Of a DNA stretch of 64,000 nt, positions 46,515 through 55,952 are shown piece by piece (positions within the stretch are counted from its first letter, which is position 1; every line of letters starts with the position of its first letter). Both the position numbers and the translations under genes were made by a program. This DNA comes from Winogradskyella flava. Lineage in GTDB: Bacteria > Bacteroidota > Bacteroidia > Flavobacteriales > Flavobacteriaceae. Under the pieces are notes generated by a model that was given only the letters and a program-made list of their open reading frames with translations, had not been told where the DNA came from and ran no database searches. The stretch is from contig NZ_JACLCP010000001.1 in NCBI RefSeq assembly GCF_014243395.1, positions 1,302,001 through 1,366,000 of the forward strand, in the 5' to 3' direction.

Positions 46515-46563
46515 CTCATAACCCGAAAGTCACTGGTTCGAGTCCAGTTCCCGCTACAAAGAA
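46515..46563 (+). repeat. Putative attR: displaced 3' half of tRNA-fMet
   Basis: This copy of 22859-22907 has one difference (A for G in the variable loop). It has no D arm or 5' acceptor strand before it, so it cannot be a functional tRNA. It is followed by its own terminator hairpin, as expected for the displaced original 3' end of a tRNA gene after integration. Confidence 0.75.
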
Positions 46564-46594
46564 AACCAGATACATAAGTGTCTGGTTTTTTCGT
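46562..46594 (+). terminator. Terminator after displaced tRNA end
   Basis: AAAACCAGA pairs with TCTGGTTTT (9 bp) around a 10-nt loop, followed by a T-rich tail. Confidence 0.8.
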
Positions 46595-46697
46595 TTTTAG
46601 AAAATAGTAGAAGCTGATAATAGTTCAACGAACTCTTACTATTTATCTTCTACGCAATAACATATGATTTAGTTTCTATTAAAATTCTAGATTCATT

Positions 46698-48365
46698 TTA
46701 CTTCCAGAAAATTGCATAAAGGGCCACCAAGATAATCAATACAGCAAAAGCCCCAATATTGAATAAAGGACTTGTCTTAAATAATTGTTTTGAAATAGGA
46801 ATCCCTTTTTCGTCATTCTTTCCTTTATGCTGAACCAAGCTAACAGTAGCAATTACAATCATTGTGAGTATGGCAGTATATCCCATTTGATCCATCCAAG
46901 GTAAATTTATAAAGAATGAACGCTCTGACCAGCCTTTTGGTGCTACCTTAAAATACATCGCAATAGGAATAGATGTTAATGCTCCAATAATAGCAGCCTT
47001 ATTTGTTGTTTTTTTCCAGAATAAACCTAACATGAAAACGGCTAAAATACCAGGACTCACAACGCCTGTATATTCTTGTATAAATTGGAAAGCTTGATCA
47101 ATACCACCAAGCAAAGGTGCGGTTATTGAGGCGATAACAAGAGCTACAGCGGCAGATAATCTACCAATATTTACTGTTGCTTTATCGCCGGCGTTTTTAT
47201 TTATATACTGTTTGTAAATGTCCATTGTAAATATCGTCGATGTTGAATTGAGCATAGATGCCAAAGAAGAAACAATTGCGGCTGTTAGAGCTGCAAATGC
47301 CAATCCTTTTAGGCCGACTGGTAAGAATTGCAACAACCAAGGATAGGCTTTATCTGCTTGCTCTGAAGAGGGGACGTTTTTAAGCCCAACATCGCCTAGG
47401 CCGGCGAATATTTCAGGGTCGTTAACCATGACATATGCCGCAATTCCTGGAATAACAACTATCACAGGAATTAGCAATTTCAAGAAAGCTGCCAATAAAA
47501 TACCCTTTTGAGATTCTTTTAATGATTTTGCTGCTAGTGTCCTTTGGATTATATATTGGTTGAATCCCCAATAATATAAGTTTGCTACCCAAAGACCACC
47601 AACTAGAACACCAATACCTGGTAAGTTCGTAAACTCAGGATTAGATTTATCTAAAATCATAGCAAATCTATCGGGAGCAGCCTCGTATACTGTTTGAATT
47701 CCGGCAATTATACCTTCGCCACCCGAAACTGTATTTAATGCTAAATAGGTGGTTACTAATCCTCCTATTATAAGGAAGACTACCTGAATTACGTCTGTCC
47801 ATGCTACGGCTGAAAGGCCACCATAAAGTGAATATGCTGCAGCAAACATGGCAAGCCCAATGACACCATATATCATAGGGATTCCCATAATGGTTTCCAG
47901 TGCAAGTGCACCTAAATACAAAACAGAAGCGAGGTTTACAAATACATATAAACCAATCCAGAATACAGCTAAAATCGTTTTTAAATTTGTTGAATATCGT
48001 TTTTCTACAAACTCTGGAATGGTATATAAGCCTTTCTCAATGAATATTGGTAAGAAATACTTACCGACGATTATTAAAGTTATTGCGGCCATCCACTCAT
48101 AAGAGGCAATAGCTAGTCCTAATGCAAATCCAGAACCAGACATGCCTATAAATTGTTCTGCTGATATATTAGCAGCAATTAATGAAGCTCCAATAGCCCA
48201 CCATGGCAAAGATTTGCTCGCCAGAAAATAGTCCTCAGCATTTTTTTGGTGCCCTTTTTTATCTCGCGAAACCCATAATCCGACGCCTAAAATGAGCAAG
48301 GCATAACAAATAAAGATGGTATAATCTAATACTTGAAAATTTCCATTCATGTCAATTCTGAACAT
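46698..48365 (-). CDS. Sodium/solute symporter (SSS/SGLT family)
   Basis: This 555-residue polytopic protein of the SSS family has the typical first helices (DYTIFICYALLILGVGLWVSRDKKG, YFLASKSLPWWAIGASLIAANISAEQFIGMSGSGFALG) and the family signature around residue 180 (AYSLYGGLSAVAWTDVIQVVFLI). SGLT-like members in Bacteroidota import sugars or uronates with Na+. An in-frame ATG at 48350 is an alternative start. It lies 113 nt downstream of the decayed aldose 1-epimerase on the same strand, so they were probably one operon controlled from the 49035 site. Confidence 0.92.
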   Translation of the reverse strand: MFRIDMNGNFQVLDYTIFICYALLILGVGLWVSRDKKGHQKNAEDYFLASKSLPWWAIGASLIAANISAEQFIGMSGSGFALGLAIASYEWMAAITLIIVGKYFLPIFIEKGLYTIPEFVEKRYSTNLKTILAVFWIGLYVFVNLASVLYLGALALETIMGIPMIYGVIGLAMFAAAYSLYGGLSAVAWTDVIQVVFLIIGGLVTTYLALNTVSGGEGIIAGIQTVYEAAPDRFAMILDKSNPEFTNLPGIGVLVGGLWVANLYYWGFNQYIIQRTLAAKSLKESQKGILLAAFLKLLIPVIVVIPGIAAYVMVNDPEIFAGLGDVGLKNVPSSEQADKAYPWLLQFLPVGLKGLAFAALTAAIVSSLASMLNSTSTIFTMDIYKQYINKNAGDKATVNIGRLSAAVALVIASITAPLLGGIDQAFQFIQEYTGVVSPGILAVFMLGLFWKKTTNKAAIIGALTSIPIAMYFKVAPKGWSERSFFINLPWMDQMGYTAILTMIVIATVSLVQHKGKNDEKGIPISKQLFKTSPLFNIGAFAVLIILVALYAIFWK

Positions 48366-48478
48366 ATTTTGATAGTTAAATAGTTTAATTATAATGCGTC
48401 GTGCCCAATTCTTTCAGAGTATCTTAGTTTGTTCTGCTGAAATATCTCTTTGTGGTTTACCAATTATCTTATGGCTAA

Positions 48479-48942
48479 CTATTCCTTTGTAATTATTTTA
48501 ATATTCCAATCTATACCATACGTTATACTCGGCTCTAAAGCCTGTAATCCCATTTTATTATTGAAACTATCCAGACAAGCCTGTCGCAGGTTCAATTGCT
48601 ATGGTATTCGCTCTTGGAGGGCCAATATAATTGTAAAAACGTTTCATTTGATGATGCGTTCATTGCCAGATCATAACTTGGAGTTGCAAAGGTTAACGCA
48701 ATAGTGTTCAGTATAAAACAGTCATCCAATTTCTTGTCTTTAATTTTAAATGTATTGTTGTTTTTAAAGTCTTCAATGTCTGTTGTGATCATTCTTTCAT
48801 CAATAACCGCAGTATTTTTCATAAATAATTCCTGTAAACTTGCTCCAGTGTTTAGTGATATTTTTCCGTAAGAGGTGTTACTATTATGCATCAATTCGAC
48901 ATAATTAAATAGACCATTTTGTATGTGCTTGATGTGATACAT
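48479..48942 (-). pseudogene. Decayed aldose 1-epimerase (galactose mutarotase-like)
   Basis: The first 50 codons (VELMHNSNTSYGKISLNTGASLQEL) match the start of flavobacterial aldose 1-epimerases. Then the frame jumps straight to a C-terminal segment (ERMITTDIEDF...KLDDCFILN), so roughly 130 codons of the middle are missing. Near 48610 a one-base insertion shifts the frame: the family end continues in another frame (ANTIAIEPATGLSG), and after a second shift as DSFNNKMGLQALEPS...WNIKIITKE before a stop at 48479. A protein of 116 residues could still be made but would lack catalytic residues. Confidence 0.8.
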
Positions 48943-49034
48943 TCTTTATTGTTTGATAAAACGAGTCGATGTCTTTTTGAGACCTGAATTATTCCAGGTT
49001 ATGAATCAAAGTTAATTATGTTAAAAGATTTTAT

Positions 49035-49047
49035 TATCCTGCTCTGT
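49035..49047 (-). promoter_or_regulatory. Candidate operator, copy d
   Basis: ACAGAGCAGGATA on the minus strand, 92 nt upstream of the epimerase remnant. It shares the pattern ACAGnnCAGGATA with three other sites in the locus, all in the same orientation relative to the downstream gene. Confidence 0.5.
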
Positions 49048-49484
49048 CCTACTTTCTATTAATTAGAATTTCTTTGAATTGATTTAATTGTTATGCAATC
49101 GATTGATCTATCATAGAAATTACGTTATCCACTCTCGCTTACATAATTTATTAATTTTACTTGGTGCCCTGAATTACCAAGATTTTAGCTTAAGTATAAT
49201 TCAGTTCTGGACGGTAATTTGAACAATCTAGTGTCCATGTACTAAAATTTTTGGCATTTCATGGACCATAATATTGAAATTGACAAAAAGAATATGAGTA
49301 TTGAAATACGTTTGTGCTATTCATTTTAAGCAAAAATGCAATACGCAGTGATGAATACAGTACGAAACAATGGTGTTATTGTACGGATTATCAATTTTTA
49401 AGTTGTAATTCAGTTAAAGATGGATTCTATTTTTTAGTTTTATCAGTACGATAAATCACAAATTGAAGTCTGACAAAAAGCATG

Positions 49485-49497
49485 ACAGGACAGGATG
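49485..49497 (+). promoter_or_regulatory. Candidate operator, copy a
   Basis: ACAGGACAGGATG, 74 nt upstream of uxuB. It differs from the shared pattern only in the last base. Confidence 0.5.
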
Positions 49498-49571
49498 GGG
49501 ATTTTTTGTTAACAATTTAATTTTACGATAGCCTTATATATTATAAATCTTTAATTATTCAAAACAGATAA

Positions 49572-50399
49572 ATGAGTAAAACAATTGTATTAACAGGCGC
49601 AGGAGGTGTATTGTGCAGTACTTTAGCGGAGGCGTTGGCTAAAAAAGGTCATAATGTAGCAGTATTGGATTTAAGAAAAGAAGCGGCAGATAAAGTTGCT
49701 GAGGACATTACTAAATTGGGTGGGAAAGCTATCGGTGTCGAAGCAAATGTTTTAGAAAAAGACTCTCTGATCAAGGCGAAACAAGAAGTTAATAATGCTT
49801 TTGGAAAATGTGATATTCTTGTCAACGGTGCAGGTGGGAACCATCCTTTGGGTACTACCAGTAACCCTTTCTTTCAAATGGAAGACCTTAATAATACGAC
49901 AGAAGGATTTAAGTCATTTTTCGATTTGGATGCAAAAGGCATCGAATTTACATTTAACTTAAATTTTCTTGGTACGTTGTTGCCAACACAAATCTTTGCA
50001 AAGGATATGGTTGGTCGAGATGGCTGTAGCATTTTAAATATTTCATCTATGAATGCTTTTACGCCATTGACAAAAATTCCAGCCTACAGCGGAGCAAAGG
50101 CTGCTGTATCTAACTTTACCCAGTGGTTAGCCGTACATTTTTCTAAAGTTGGGATTCGAGTAAATGCTTTGGCACCGGGATTTTTCCTAACAGACCAAAA
50201 CAGATCACTTTTAACTAAGGAGGATGGTAGTCTGACTCAACGTGGTCAGCAAATTATAGATCAAACTCCAATGGGTCGTTATGGAGAACCAGAAGATTTA
50301 GTTGGTACAACACTTTGGTTATGCAGTGATGCATCAAAATTTGTAACGGGTGTCGTAGTGCCTATAGATGGTGGCTTTGCAGCTTACAGTGGTGTTTAA
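49572..50399 (+). CDS. uxuB: SDR-type D-mannonate oxidoreductase (fructuronate reductase)
   Basis: This 275-residue short-chain dehydrogenase has the N-terminal Rossmann motif (LTGAGGVLCSTLAEAL), the NGAGG stretch, catalytic Ser (NISSMNAF), and YSGAKAA with Tyr and Lys. It resembles the SDR-type fructuronate reductases (B. subtilis UxuB/YjmF type), which reduce D-fructuronate to D-mannonate. The next gene encodes mannonate dehydratase, the following step, which strongly supports this. It is not related to the long-chain E. coli UxuB. It is first in a run of eight plus-strand genes. Confidence 0.88.
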   Translation: MSKTIVLTGAGGVLCSTLAEALAKKGHNVAVLDLRKEAADKVAEDITKLGGKAIGVEANVLEKDSLIKAKQEVNNAFGKCDILVNGAGGNHPLGTTSNPFFQMEDLNNTTEGFKSFFDLDAKGIEFTFNLNFLGTLLPTQIFAKDMVGRDGCSILNISSMNAFTPLTKIPAYSGAKAAVSNFTQWLAVHFSKVGIRVNALAPGFFLTDQNRSLLTKEDGSLTQRGQQIIDQTPMGRYGEPEDLVGTTLWLCSDASKFVTGVVVPIDGGFAAYSGV

Positions 50400-50409
50400 A
50401 GAATAATAT

Positions 50410-51597
50410 ATGAGCTTAAAACTTGAACAAACTTGGCGATGGTACGGTCCTAAGGACCCAGTCTCGCTTTTAGATATAAAACAATCTGGTGCTACAGGTA
50501 TTGTTTCAGCATTACATCATGTTCCCAATGGAGAAATCTGGACAATGGATGAAATTAAAAAACGTAAGGCTGAAATAGAAAGTGTAGGACTAACGTGGTC
50601 TGTTGTAGAAAGTGTACCAATACACGAAAATATAAAGACCAGAACAGGTCAATTTGAAACTTATATTGAGAATTATAAGCAAACCTTATTGAATTTAGGT
50701 GTATGCGGAATTGATATTGTGTGTTATAATTTTATGCCAGTTTTGGATTGGACGCGAACCAATTTGGATTATGAAGTGGATGATAAATCAACTGCCTTAC
50801 GATTTGAAGCGGCTGCTTTTGCAGCTTTTGAATTGTTTTTGTTGAAACGTCCAGGTGCAGAAAATGATTATACAGAAGCTCAAAAAGAAAATGCAAAGCG
50901 TTATTTAGAAAATGCGTCAGAAGACGATCAAAAAACCTTGGTAAGAAATATCATAGCTGGTTTACCTGGTGCTGAGGAGGGTTATACACTTGATGAATTT
51001 AATACCATTTTAGCAACCTATAACAATATTGGTCCAAAAGAACTGAAAGCAAATTTGTTTTCTTTTCTGTCTGAAATTATTCCTGCAGCCGAAAAATCGG
51101 GAGTTTTGATGTGCATACATCCTGATGATCCACCATTTCCTATCTTGGGATTACCAAGAGTGGTGAGTACAGAACAAGATATTGTAGATTTATACGACGC
51201 TGTTAAAAGTCCTAATAATGGACTCACATTCTGCACAGGTTCATTTGGAGTAAGAGCGGATAATGACTTAGCAGGTATGGTAGAGCGTTTAGGCGATCGT
51301 ATTCATTTTATACATTTAAGAGCCACAAAACGTGATACAGATGGTAACTTTCATGAAGCCGATCACCTAGAAGGTGATGTCGATATGTATGCTGTAATGA
51401 AAGCTTTGGTGCTAGAACAGCAAAAACGAGCAAAAGCAGGTCGTAAAGATTTGCGCATGCCTTTTAGACCAGACCATGGTCATAAAATGCTTGACGATTT
51501 AAAAAAGAAAACAAACCCTGGTTATTCAGGAATAGGACGTCTACGAGGACTTGCTGAATTACGTGGTTTAGAACTCGGTATTAGACGTTCATTATAA
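50410..51597 (+). CDS. uxuA: Mannonate dehydratase
   Basis: UxuA dehydrates D-mannonate to 2-keto-3-deoxygluconate (KDG). The 395-residue protein starts [33 protein letters not shown], as family members do. It has the metal-binding TIM-barrel motifs, including [42 protein letters not shown] and the FRPDHGH near the end. Its length is normal (about 390). It follows uxuB by 10 nt. Confidence 0.96.
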   Translation: MSLKLEQTWRWYGPKDPVSLLDIKQSGATGIVSALHHVPNGEIWTMDEIKKRKAEIESVGLTWSVVESVPIHENIKTRTGQFETYIENYKQTLLNLGVCGIDIVCYNFMPVLDWTRTNLDYEVDDKSTALRFEAAAFAAFELFLLKRPGAENDYTEAQKENAKRYLENASEDDQKTLVRNIIAGLPGAEEGYTLDEFNTILATYNNIGPKELKANLFSFLSEIIPAAEKSGVLMCIHPDDPPFPILGLPRVVSTEQDIVDLYDAVKSPNNGLTFCTGSFGVRADNDLAGMVERLGDRIHFIHLRATKRDTDGNFHEADHLEGDVDMYAVMKALVLEQQKRAKAGRKDLRMPFRPDHGHKMLDDLKKKTNPGYSGIGRLRGLAELRGLELGIRRSL

Positions 51598-51645
51598 ATT
51601 TATAAAACCAGAAAGGTTTAAATAAAAAAAAACAAATAACATAAT

Positions 51646-52485
51646 ATGTCAACAACATTCGAAACAAGATACGCTTCAAGTCCAAAAGCAGTAAAGCAAT
51701 ACGATACACAACAATTAAGAGATGAATTCTTAATTAATGATCTAATGCAAAATGGAAAAATAAAATGGGTTTATACACATTACGACCGTTACATGGCTGG
51801 TGGTGCTGTGCCAACCTCAGATTTAAATTTAGATACCATCGACCCTTTAAAATCGCATTACTTTTTAGAGCGTCGTGAATTAGGAATTATCAATGTAGGT
51901 GGTGATGGAAGTGTAGTTGCAGATGGTGAATCGTTTAAGATCAATCATAAAGATGCGCTTTACATTGGTATGGGTGCAAAAGAGGTGATCTTTAAAAGTG
52001 ACGATAGTAGTAATCCTGCAAAATTCTACATGAATTCTGCACCAGCGCACAAAGCCTATCCCACAAAAAAAACAAGTTTAGACGAAGCTAATAAAATTGA
52101 ATTAGGAAGCTTGGAAACAGCCAACCATAGAACGGTAAGCCAAATGATTATTGGTGGTATTATTACTACATGTCAATTACAGATGGGAATGACGGAGTTA
52201 AAAACAGGGAGTGTCTGGAATACCATGCCAGCTCATGTTCATGATCGTAGAATGGAAATTTATTTTTATTTGGACGTACCCGAAGAACAAGCCGTTTGCC
52301 ATTTTATGGGTCAACCACAAGAAACCCGTCATATTTGGATGCACAATCACCAAGCTGTGATTTCACCACCTTGGTCCATACACTCAGGATCAGGAACTTC
52401 AAATTATACCTTTATTTGGGGCATGGCAGGTGAGAACTTAGATTATAATGATATGGATGTTGCAAAAATCACGGATTTAAGATAA
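51646..52485 (+). CDS. kduI: 5-dehydro-4-deoxy-D-glucuronate isomerase
   Basis: KduI isomerises the open-chain product of unsaturated uronates (from polysaccharide lyases) to 3-deoxy-D-glycero-2,5-hexodiulosonate. The 279-residue protein has the cupin zinc ligands His197, His199, Glu204 (PAHVHDRRMEIYFYL) and His246 (WSIHSG), the same spacing as in the E. coli enzyme. It is 1 nt from kduD, which performs the next step. Confidence 0.96.
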   Translation: MSTTFETRYASSPKAVKQYDTQQLRDEFLINDLMQNGKIKWVYTHYDRYMAGGAVPTSDLNLDTIDPLKSHYFLERRELGIINVGGDGSVVADGESFKINHKDALYIGMGAKEVIFKSDDSSNPAKFYMNSAPAHKAYPTKKTSLDEANKIELGSLETANHRTVSQMIIGGIITTCQLQMGMTELKTGSVWNTMPAHVHDRRMEIYFYLDVPEEQAVCHFMGQPQETRHIWMHNHQAVISPPWSIHSGSGTSNYTFIWGMAGENLDYNDMDVAKITDLR

Positions 52486-52486
52486 G

Positions 52487-53281
52487 ATGTCACAAGAACT
52501 ATTCAATATAAAAGGAAAAGTAGCACTCGTTACTGGCAGTACGCATGGTTTGGGTATGGCAATGGCAATGGGTCTGGGAAAGGCTGGTGCCACCATTATT
52601 GTTAACGGTAATTCCTCTCAGGAAAAAATCGATAATGCTGTTGCTGAATACAAAAAAAATGGTATTAATGCTATTGGTTATAAATTCAACGTCGCTAGCG
52701 AGGACGATGTGATCAATAATATAAAGAAAATTGAAACTGAAGTCGGGAATATTGACATCCTTGTAAATAATGCTGGTATTATCAAGCGCACACCATTAGT
52801 GGATATGGAAGTTGAAGATTTTAAACAAGTCTTGGATATCGATTTGGTAAGTCCTTTCATAGTGTCTAAGCATGTTGTTAAGGGTATGATTGAACGTAAA
52901 GCAGGTAAGATCATTAACATTTGCTCTATGATGAGCGAACTGGGTCGAAATACGGTTGGTGCTTATGCTGCGGCAAAAGGAGGCTTGGTAATGCTTACTA
53001 AAAATATGGCAACCGAATGGGCACGATTCAACATTCAGGTTAATGGTATTGGACCAGGTTATTTTGCAACATCACAAACCGCTCCAATACGAGTGGATGG
53101 TCATCCATTTAATGAATTTATTGTGAATAGAACACCAGCTGCAAAATGGGGAGACCCAAATGATTTGGCAGGTGCTGCAATATTTTTAAGTGCTAAGGCG
53201 AGTGACTTTGTAAATGGTCATATTTTGTATGTAGATGGTGGTATCTTAGCCACTATTGGTAAACCTTCAAACGAATTGTAA
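52487..53281 (+). CDS. kduD: 2-deoxy-D-gluconate 3-dehydrogenase (KduD)
   Basis: KduD is an SDR enzyme that reduces 3-deoxy-D-glycero-2,5-hexodiulosonate to KDG. The 264-residue protein has the cofactor motif (VTGSTHGLGMAMA), NNAGI, catalytic Ser (NICSMMSE) and YAAAKGG. It resembles KduD more than the SDR at 49572, and its place beside kduI supports the name. Together with uxuA the pathways meet at KDG; no KDG kinase or aldolase lies in this window. Confidence 0.92.
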   Translation: MSQELFNIKGKVALVTGSTHGLGMAMAMGLGKAGATIIVNGNSSQEKIDNAVAEYKKNGINAIGYKFNVASEDDVINNIKKIETEVGNIDILVNNAGIIKRTPLVDMEVEDFKQVLDIDLVSPFIVSKHVVKGMIERKAGKIINICSMMSELGRNTVGAYAAAKGGLVMLTKNMATEWARFNIQVNGIGPGYFATSQTAPIRVDGHPFNEFIVNRTPAAKWGDPNDLAGAAIFLSAKASDFVNGHILYVDGGILATIGKPSNEL

Positions 53282-53282
53282 T

Positions 53283-54464
53283 ATGAAAAAAATCGCTCTT
53301 TTTTTATCGATTATGTGTTGTTTCTCCTGTGCTGAAAAATCATCAGAAGTGTTATCAGTAACGGTGAAAAATAGTTTGGATATAGATAGAGCTTTTGAAA
53401 CTGTTGAAGTTGATATTACTGAAGTTGAATTTAACGGACAATCCTTAGAAGTCGTACATTCTGAAACTAACGAGATTTTAGTATCGCAAATTGTAGACTA
53501 TGACGGAAAAGTTGGCATAGATAGAGTCCTGCTTTTTCAACCAGAAATTCAAGCAAACTCAGAAGCTACTTTCAAAATAAACATAATTCCAGCTGAAGAA
53601 AAAACGGATAGCACCTCTATGCGATGCTATTCTCGTTTTGTACCTGAGCGAACTGATGATTATGCGTGGGAAAATAATAAAGTGGCTTTTAGAACTTTTG
53701 GACCTGTAGCACAACAAATGATTGAAGATGGCATCAAAGGAGGTACTTTAACAAGTGGCATGGACGCATGGCTAAAACGTGTAGAATATCCAATTATTAA
53801 CAAGTGGTATGCAAAAGATGCTATAGAGAAGGGAGCCTATCACAAAGATACAGGTGAAGGTTTAGATAATTTTCATGTTGGTGTTAGTCGCGGTGTTGGC
53901 GGTATAGCTGTAAAAACAGATTCTACTTATGCCGTTTCTAAAAACTTTACCAACTATAAAACGATTACCAATGGTCCAATAAGAACTAGCTTTATTCTAG
54001 ACTATGCGAATTGGGATGCTAACGGTAAAACAATCCAAGAAAGAAAACACATTATACTAGATTATGGACAAAACCTAACGCGACATATTGTTGAATTAAA
54101 AGGTACAGATAAAGTCTCAATAGGTCTAACACTTCACAAAAATGATGGTGAGGTTACGACGAATAAAGTCCAAGGTTGGATGAGCTATTGGGAACCTTTT
54201 GATGATTCAGAACTAGGGCAAGGCGTGGTCCTTGCTAATCCTCAAAGTATATTGAATTTTGATAACTATGTTACTGATAAAAAAGATCAAAGTAACCTAT
54301 ATGTTGAGTCTAATGTATCTGGAGCTATTGAATACTATGCTGGCTTTGGATGGAAAAAGTCTGGACAATTTCAATCTAAAGAAGAATGGAACAATTATTT
54401 GTCTCGTTTTTCAAAATGCTTAAATCATCCATTAGAAGTTAACGTTACAATATCCTCAAAATAA
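53283..54464 (+). CDS. DUF4861 lipoprotein
   Basis: This 393-residue protein has a lipoprotein signal (SIMCCFSC) and a DUF4861-type domain (VAFRTFGPVAQQMIEDG; GLDNFHVGVSRGVGGIAV; NGPIRTSFILDYANW). DUF4861 proteins are common in Bacteroidota loci for uronic-acid polysaccharides; this assignment is from pattern memory. It probably acts in the periplasm on an uronate-containing oligosaccharide. The ATG at 53283 is chosen because it directly opens the signal peptide and lies next to the kduD stop. Confidence 0.82.
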   Translation: MKKIALFLSIMCCFSCAEKSSEVLSVTVKNSLDIDRAFETVEVDITEVEFNGQSLEVVHSETNEILVSQIVDYDGKVGIDRVLLFQPEIQANSEATFKINIIPAEEKTDSTSMRCYSRFVPERTDDYAWENNKVAFRTFGPVAQQMIEDGIKGGTLTSGMDAWLKRVEYPIINKWYAKDAIEKGAYHKDTGEGLDNFHVGVSRGVGGIAVKTDSTYAVSKNFTNYKTITNGPIRTSFILDYANWDANGKTIQERKHIILDYGQNLTRHIVELKGTDKVSIGLTLHKNDGEVTTNKVQGWMSYWEPFDDSELGQGVVLANPQSILNFDNYVTDKKDQSNLYVESNVSGAIEYYAGFGWKKSGQFQSKEEWNNYLSRFSKCLNHPLEVNVTISSK

Positions 54465-54465
54465 A

Positions 54466-55452
54466 ATGAGATACATTCCTTTAAAAACTATCGCAGTTCT
54501 TCTGATGCTTCTTACAAGCATGTCTTCTTGTAAGGAAGAAACGAGTAACAAGGTGCTGTATCTTGGTCATACTTTACCGCAATCTCATCCTGTACATAAA
54601 GGGATATTGGAATTCCAGAAAGCGTTGGAAGCAAAATCCAAAGGCACCTTAAAAGTCAAAATTTTTCCTGATGCCCAATTGGGATCAGAAAGAGAGGTCT
54701 TAGAATTATTACAAATTGGATCTGTAGCTGCAACAAAGGTAAGTGCAGCGACCTTGTCTAATTTTGTTCCTGAATATCATATTTTAGGAATTCCGTATTT
54801 ATTTCGAGATAAGCAACATCAATTTGATGTTCTTGAGGGCGACGTTGGGAAATCAATATTGGAGAAAGGGAGTAAATTTTGGTTACGTGGATTGTGCTAT
54901 TATGATGCTGGAAGCAGAAGTTTTTATACGAGTGAAAAAGCCATTAGAACACCAGAGGACTTAAAAGGTCTTAAGATTAGGGTGATGAACAATCAAATGG
55001 CTATTAACATGGTGAATTCCATGGGTGGCTCTGCAACACCGCTTGCCTATGGCGAATTGTACACAGCCATTCAGCAAGGCGTTGTGGATGGTGCTGAGAA
55101 TAACCCACCATCATTTGTGTCGTCCAATCATTACGAGATTAGTAAATACTACACTTTGGACCAACATTCATCCGTTCCAGATGTCCTTTTAATTGGCACT
55201 AAGTTCTGGAATAAGTTGTCGGATCAAGAGAAAATATGGGTGCAAGAGGCTGCAGACGAATCTGCACAAGCCCAAAAGAAATTTTGGAATGATTCTGTTG
55301 AGGAATCCATGAGGGTTGCCAAGGCAGCTGGTGTAGAGATTATCATTCCAGAAAAATCGCTATTTGCTGAAAAATCAAAATCAGTAGTCGAGGACTTTGT
55401 CAAGGAATTTCCAGAAATGGCACCAATTGTAACTCAAATTAAAAATAATTAA
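54466..55452 (+). CDS. TRAP transporter substrate-binding protein (DctP family)
   Basis: This 328-residue lipoprotein (signal ending SMSSC) has the DctP fold: LGHTLPQSHPVHKGILEFQKALEAKS, IFPDAQLGSEREVLELLQIG, and the signature IRVMNNQMAINMVNSMGGSATPLAYGELYTAIQQGVVDGAENNP. It should deliver a carboxylate substrate, likely an uronate given its neighbours, to the two permeases that follow. It begins 1 nt after the DUF4861 stop. Confidence 0.94.
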   Translation: MRYIPLKTIAVLLMLLTSMSSCKEETSNKVLYLGHTLPQSHPVHKGILEFQKALEAKSKGTLKVKIFPDAQLGSEREVLELLQIGSVAATKVSAATLSNFVPEYHILGIPYLFRDKQHQFDVLEGDVGKSILEKGSKFWLRGLCYYDAGSRSFYTSEKAIRTPEDLKGLKIRVMNNQMAINMVNSMGGSATPLAYGELYTAIQQGVVDGAENNPPSFVSSNHYEISKYYTLDQHSSVPDVLLIGTKFWNKLSDQEKIWVQEAADESAQAQKKFWNDSVEESMRVAKAAGVEIIIPEKSLFAEKSKSVVEDFVKEFPEMAPIVTQIKNN

Positions 55453-55454
55453 TA

Positions 55455-55952
55455 ATGACTAGATCTGAACTTATTTTTAATAAAGTAAGTAGAATTCTTG
55501 AGTGGATCATGATCGTGATCTTTGCACTTTTGGTTCTCGACGTTTTGTTCCAAGTATTTTCAAGATATCTATTAGGAACATCATTCACCTGGACCGAGGA
55601 GTTTGCGCGATTCGCATTGATTTGGATGACCATTTTAGGTGCTGCATATCTCAATGGAAAAAAAGAGCATTTGTCCATGGACTTTTTGTATCAAAAATTC
55701 TCCAAAGCGAATCAAAAAAAAGCTTCGATTCTTATAGAGGTACTTATATTTTTATTTGCACTTATTGTTATGGTTATTGGTGGATTGAATCTGGTCTATA
55801 CCACCTTGCACCTGGAACAGCTTTCAGGAACATTGCGAATTCCATTGGGTTATGTTTATGCCATCATGCCCTTTAGTGGTTTTCTGATCATGTGCTTTTC
55901 TGTCTATCACATTTCAAATATTTATAACAACAAAAAAGAAAATCAATCATGA
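55455..55952 (+). CDS. TRAP transporter small permease (DctQ)
   Basis: This 165-residue protein has four transmembrane helices and the DctQ features FQVFSRYLLGTSFTWTEEFARFALIWMTILGAAYLNGKKEHLSMDF. It overlaps the large permease gene by 4 nt. Confidence 0.93.
   Translation: MTRSELIFNKVSRILEWIMIVIFALLVLDVLFQVFSRYLLGTSFTWTEEFARFALIWMTILGAAYLNGKKEHLSMDFLYQKFSKANQKKASILIEVLIFLFALIVMVIGGLNLVYTTLHLEQLSGTLRIPLGYVYAIMPFSGFLIMCFSVYHISNIYNNKKENQS

Larger units (their letters stand above)
48943..49571. other. 629-nt divergent intergenic region with two candidate operators
   Basis: No gene is visible. The region holds the ACAGnnCAGGATA motif at 49035-49047 (minus, toward the epimerase and symporter) and at 49485-49497 (plus, toward uxuB). 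The last 70 nt before uxuB are very AT-rich and include TTGTTAACA at about 49507, a possible -33 region. Confidence 0.6.

Noticed and set aside
46515..46563. A second tRNA-Met gene
   Set aside because: Only the anticodon-loop-to-3'-end part is present; the D arm and the 5' acceptor strand are missing, so it cannot fold as a tRNA. It is treated as a displaced attachment repeat.
48450..48704. Plus-strand reading frame of 84 codons
   Set aside because: It is antisense to the epimerase remnant and its translation has no protein-like pattern.
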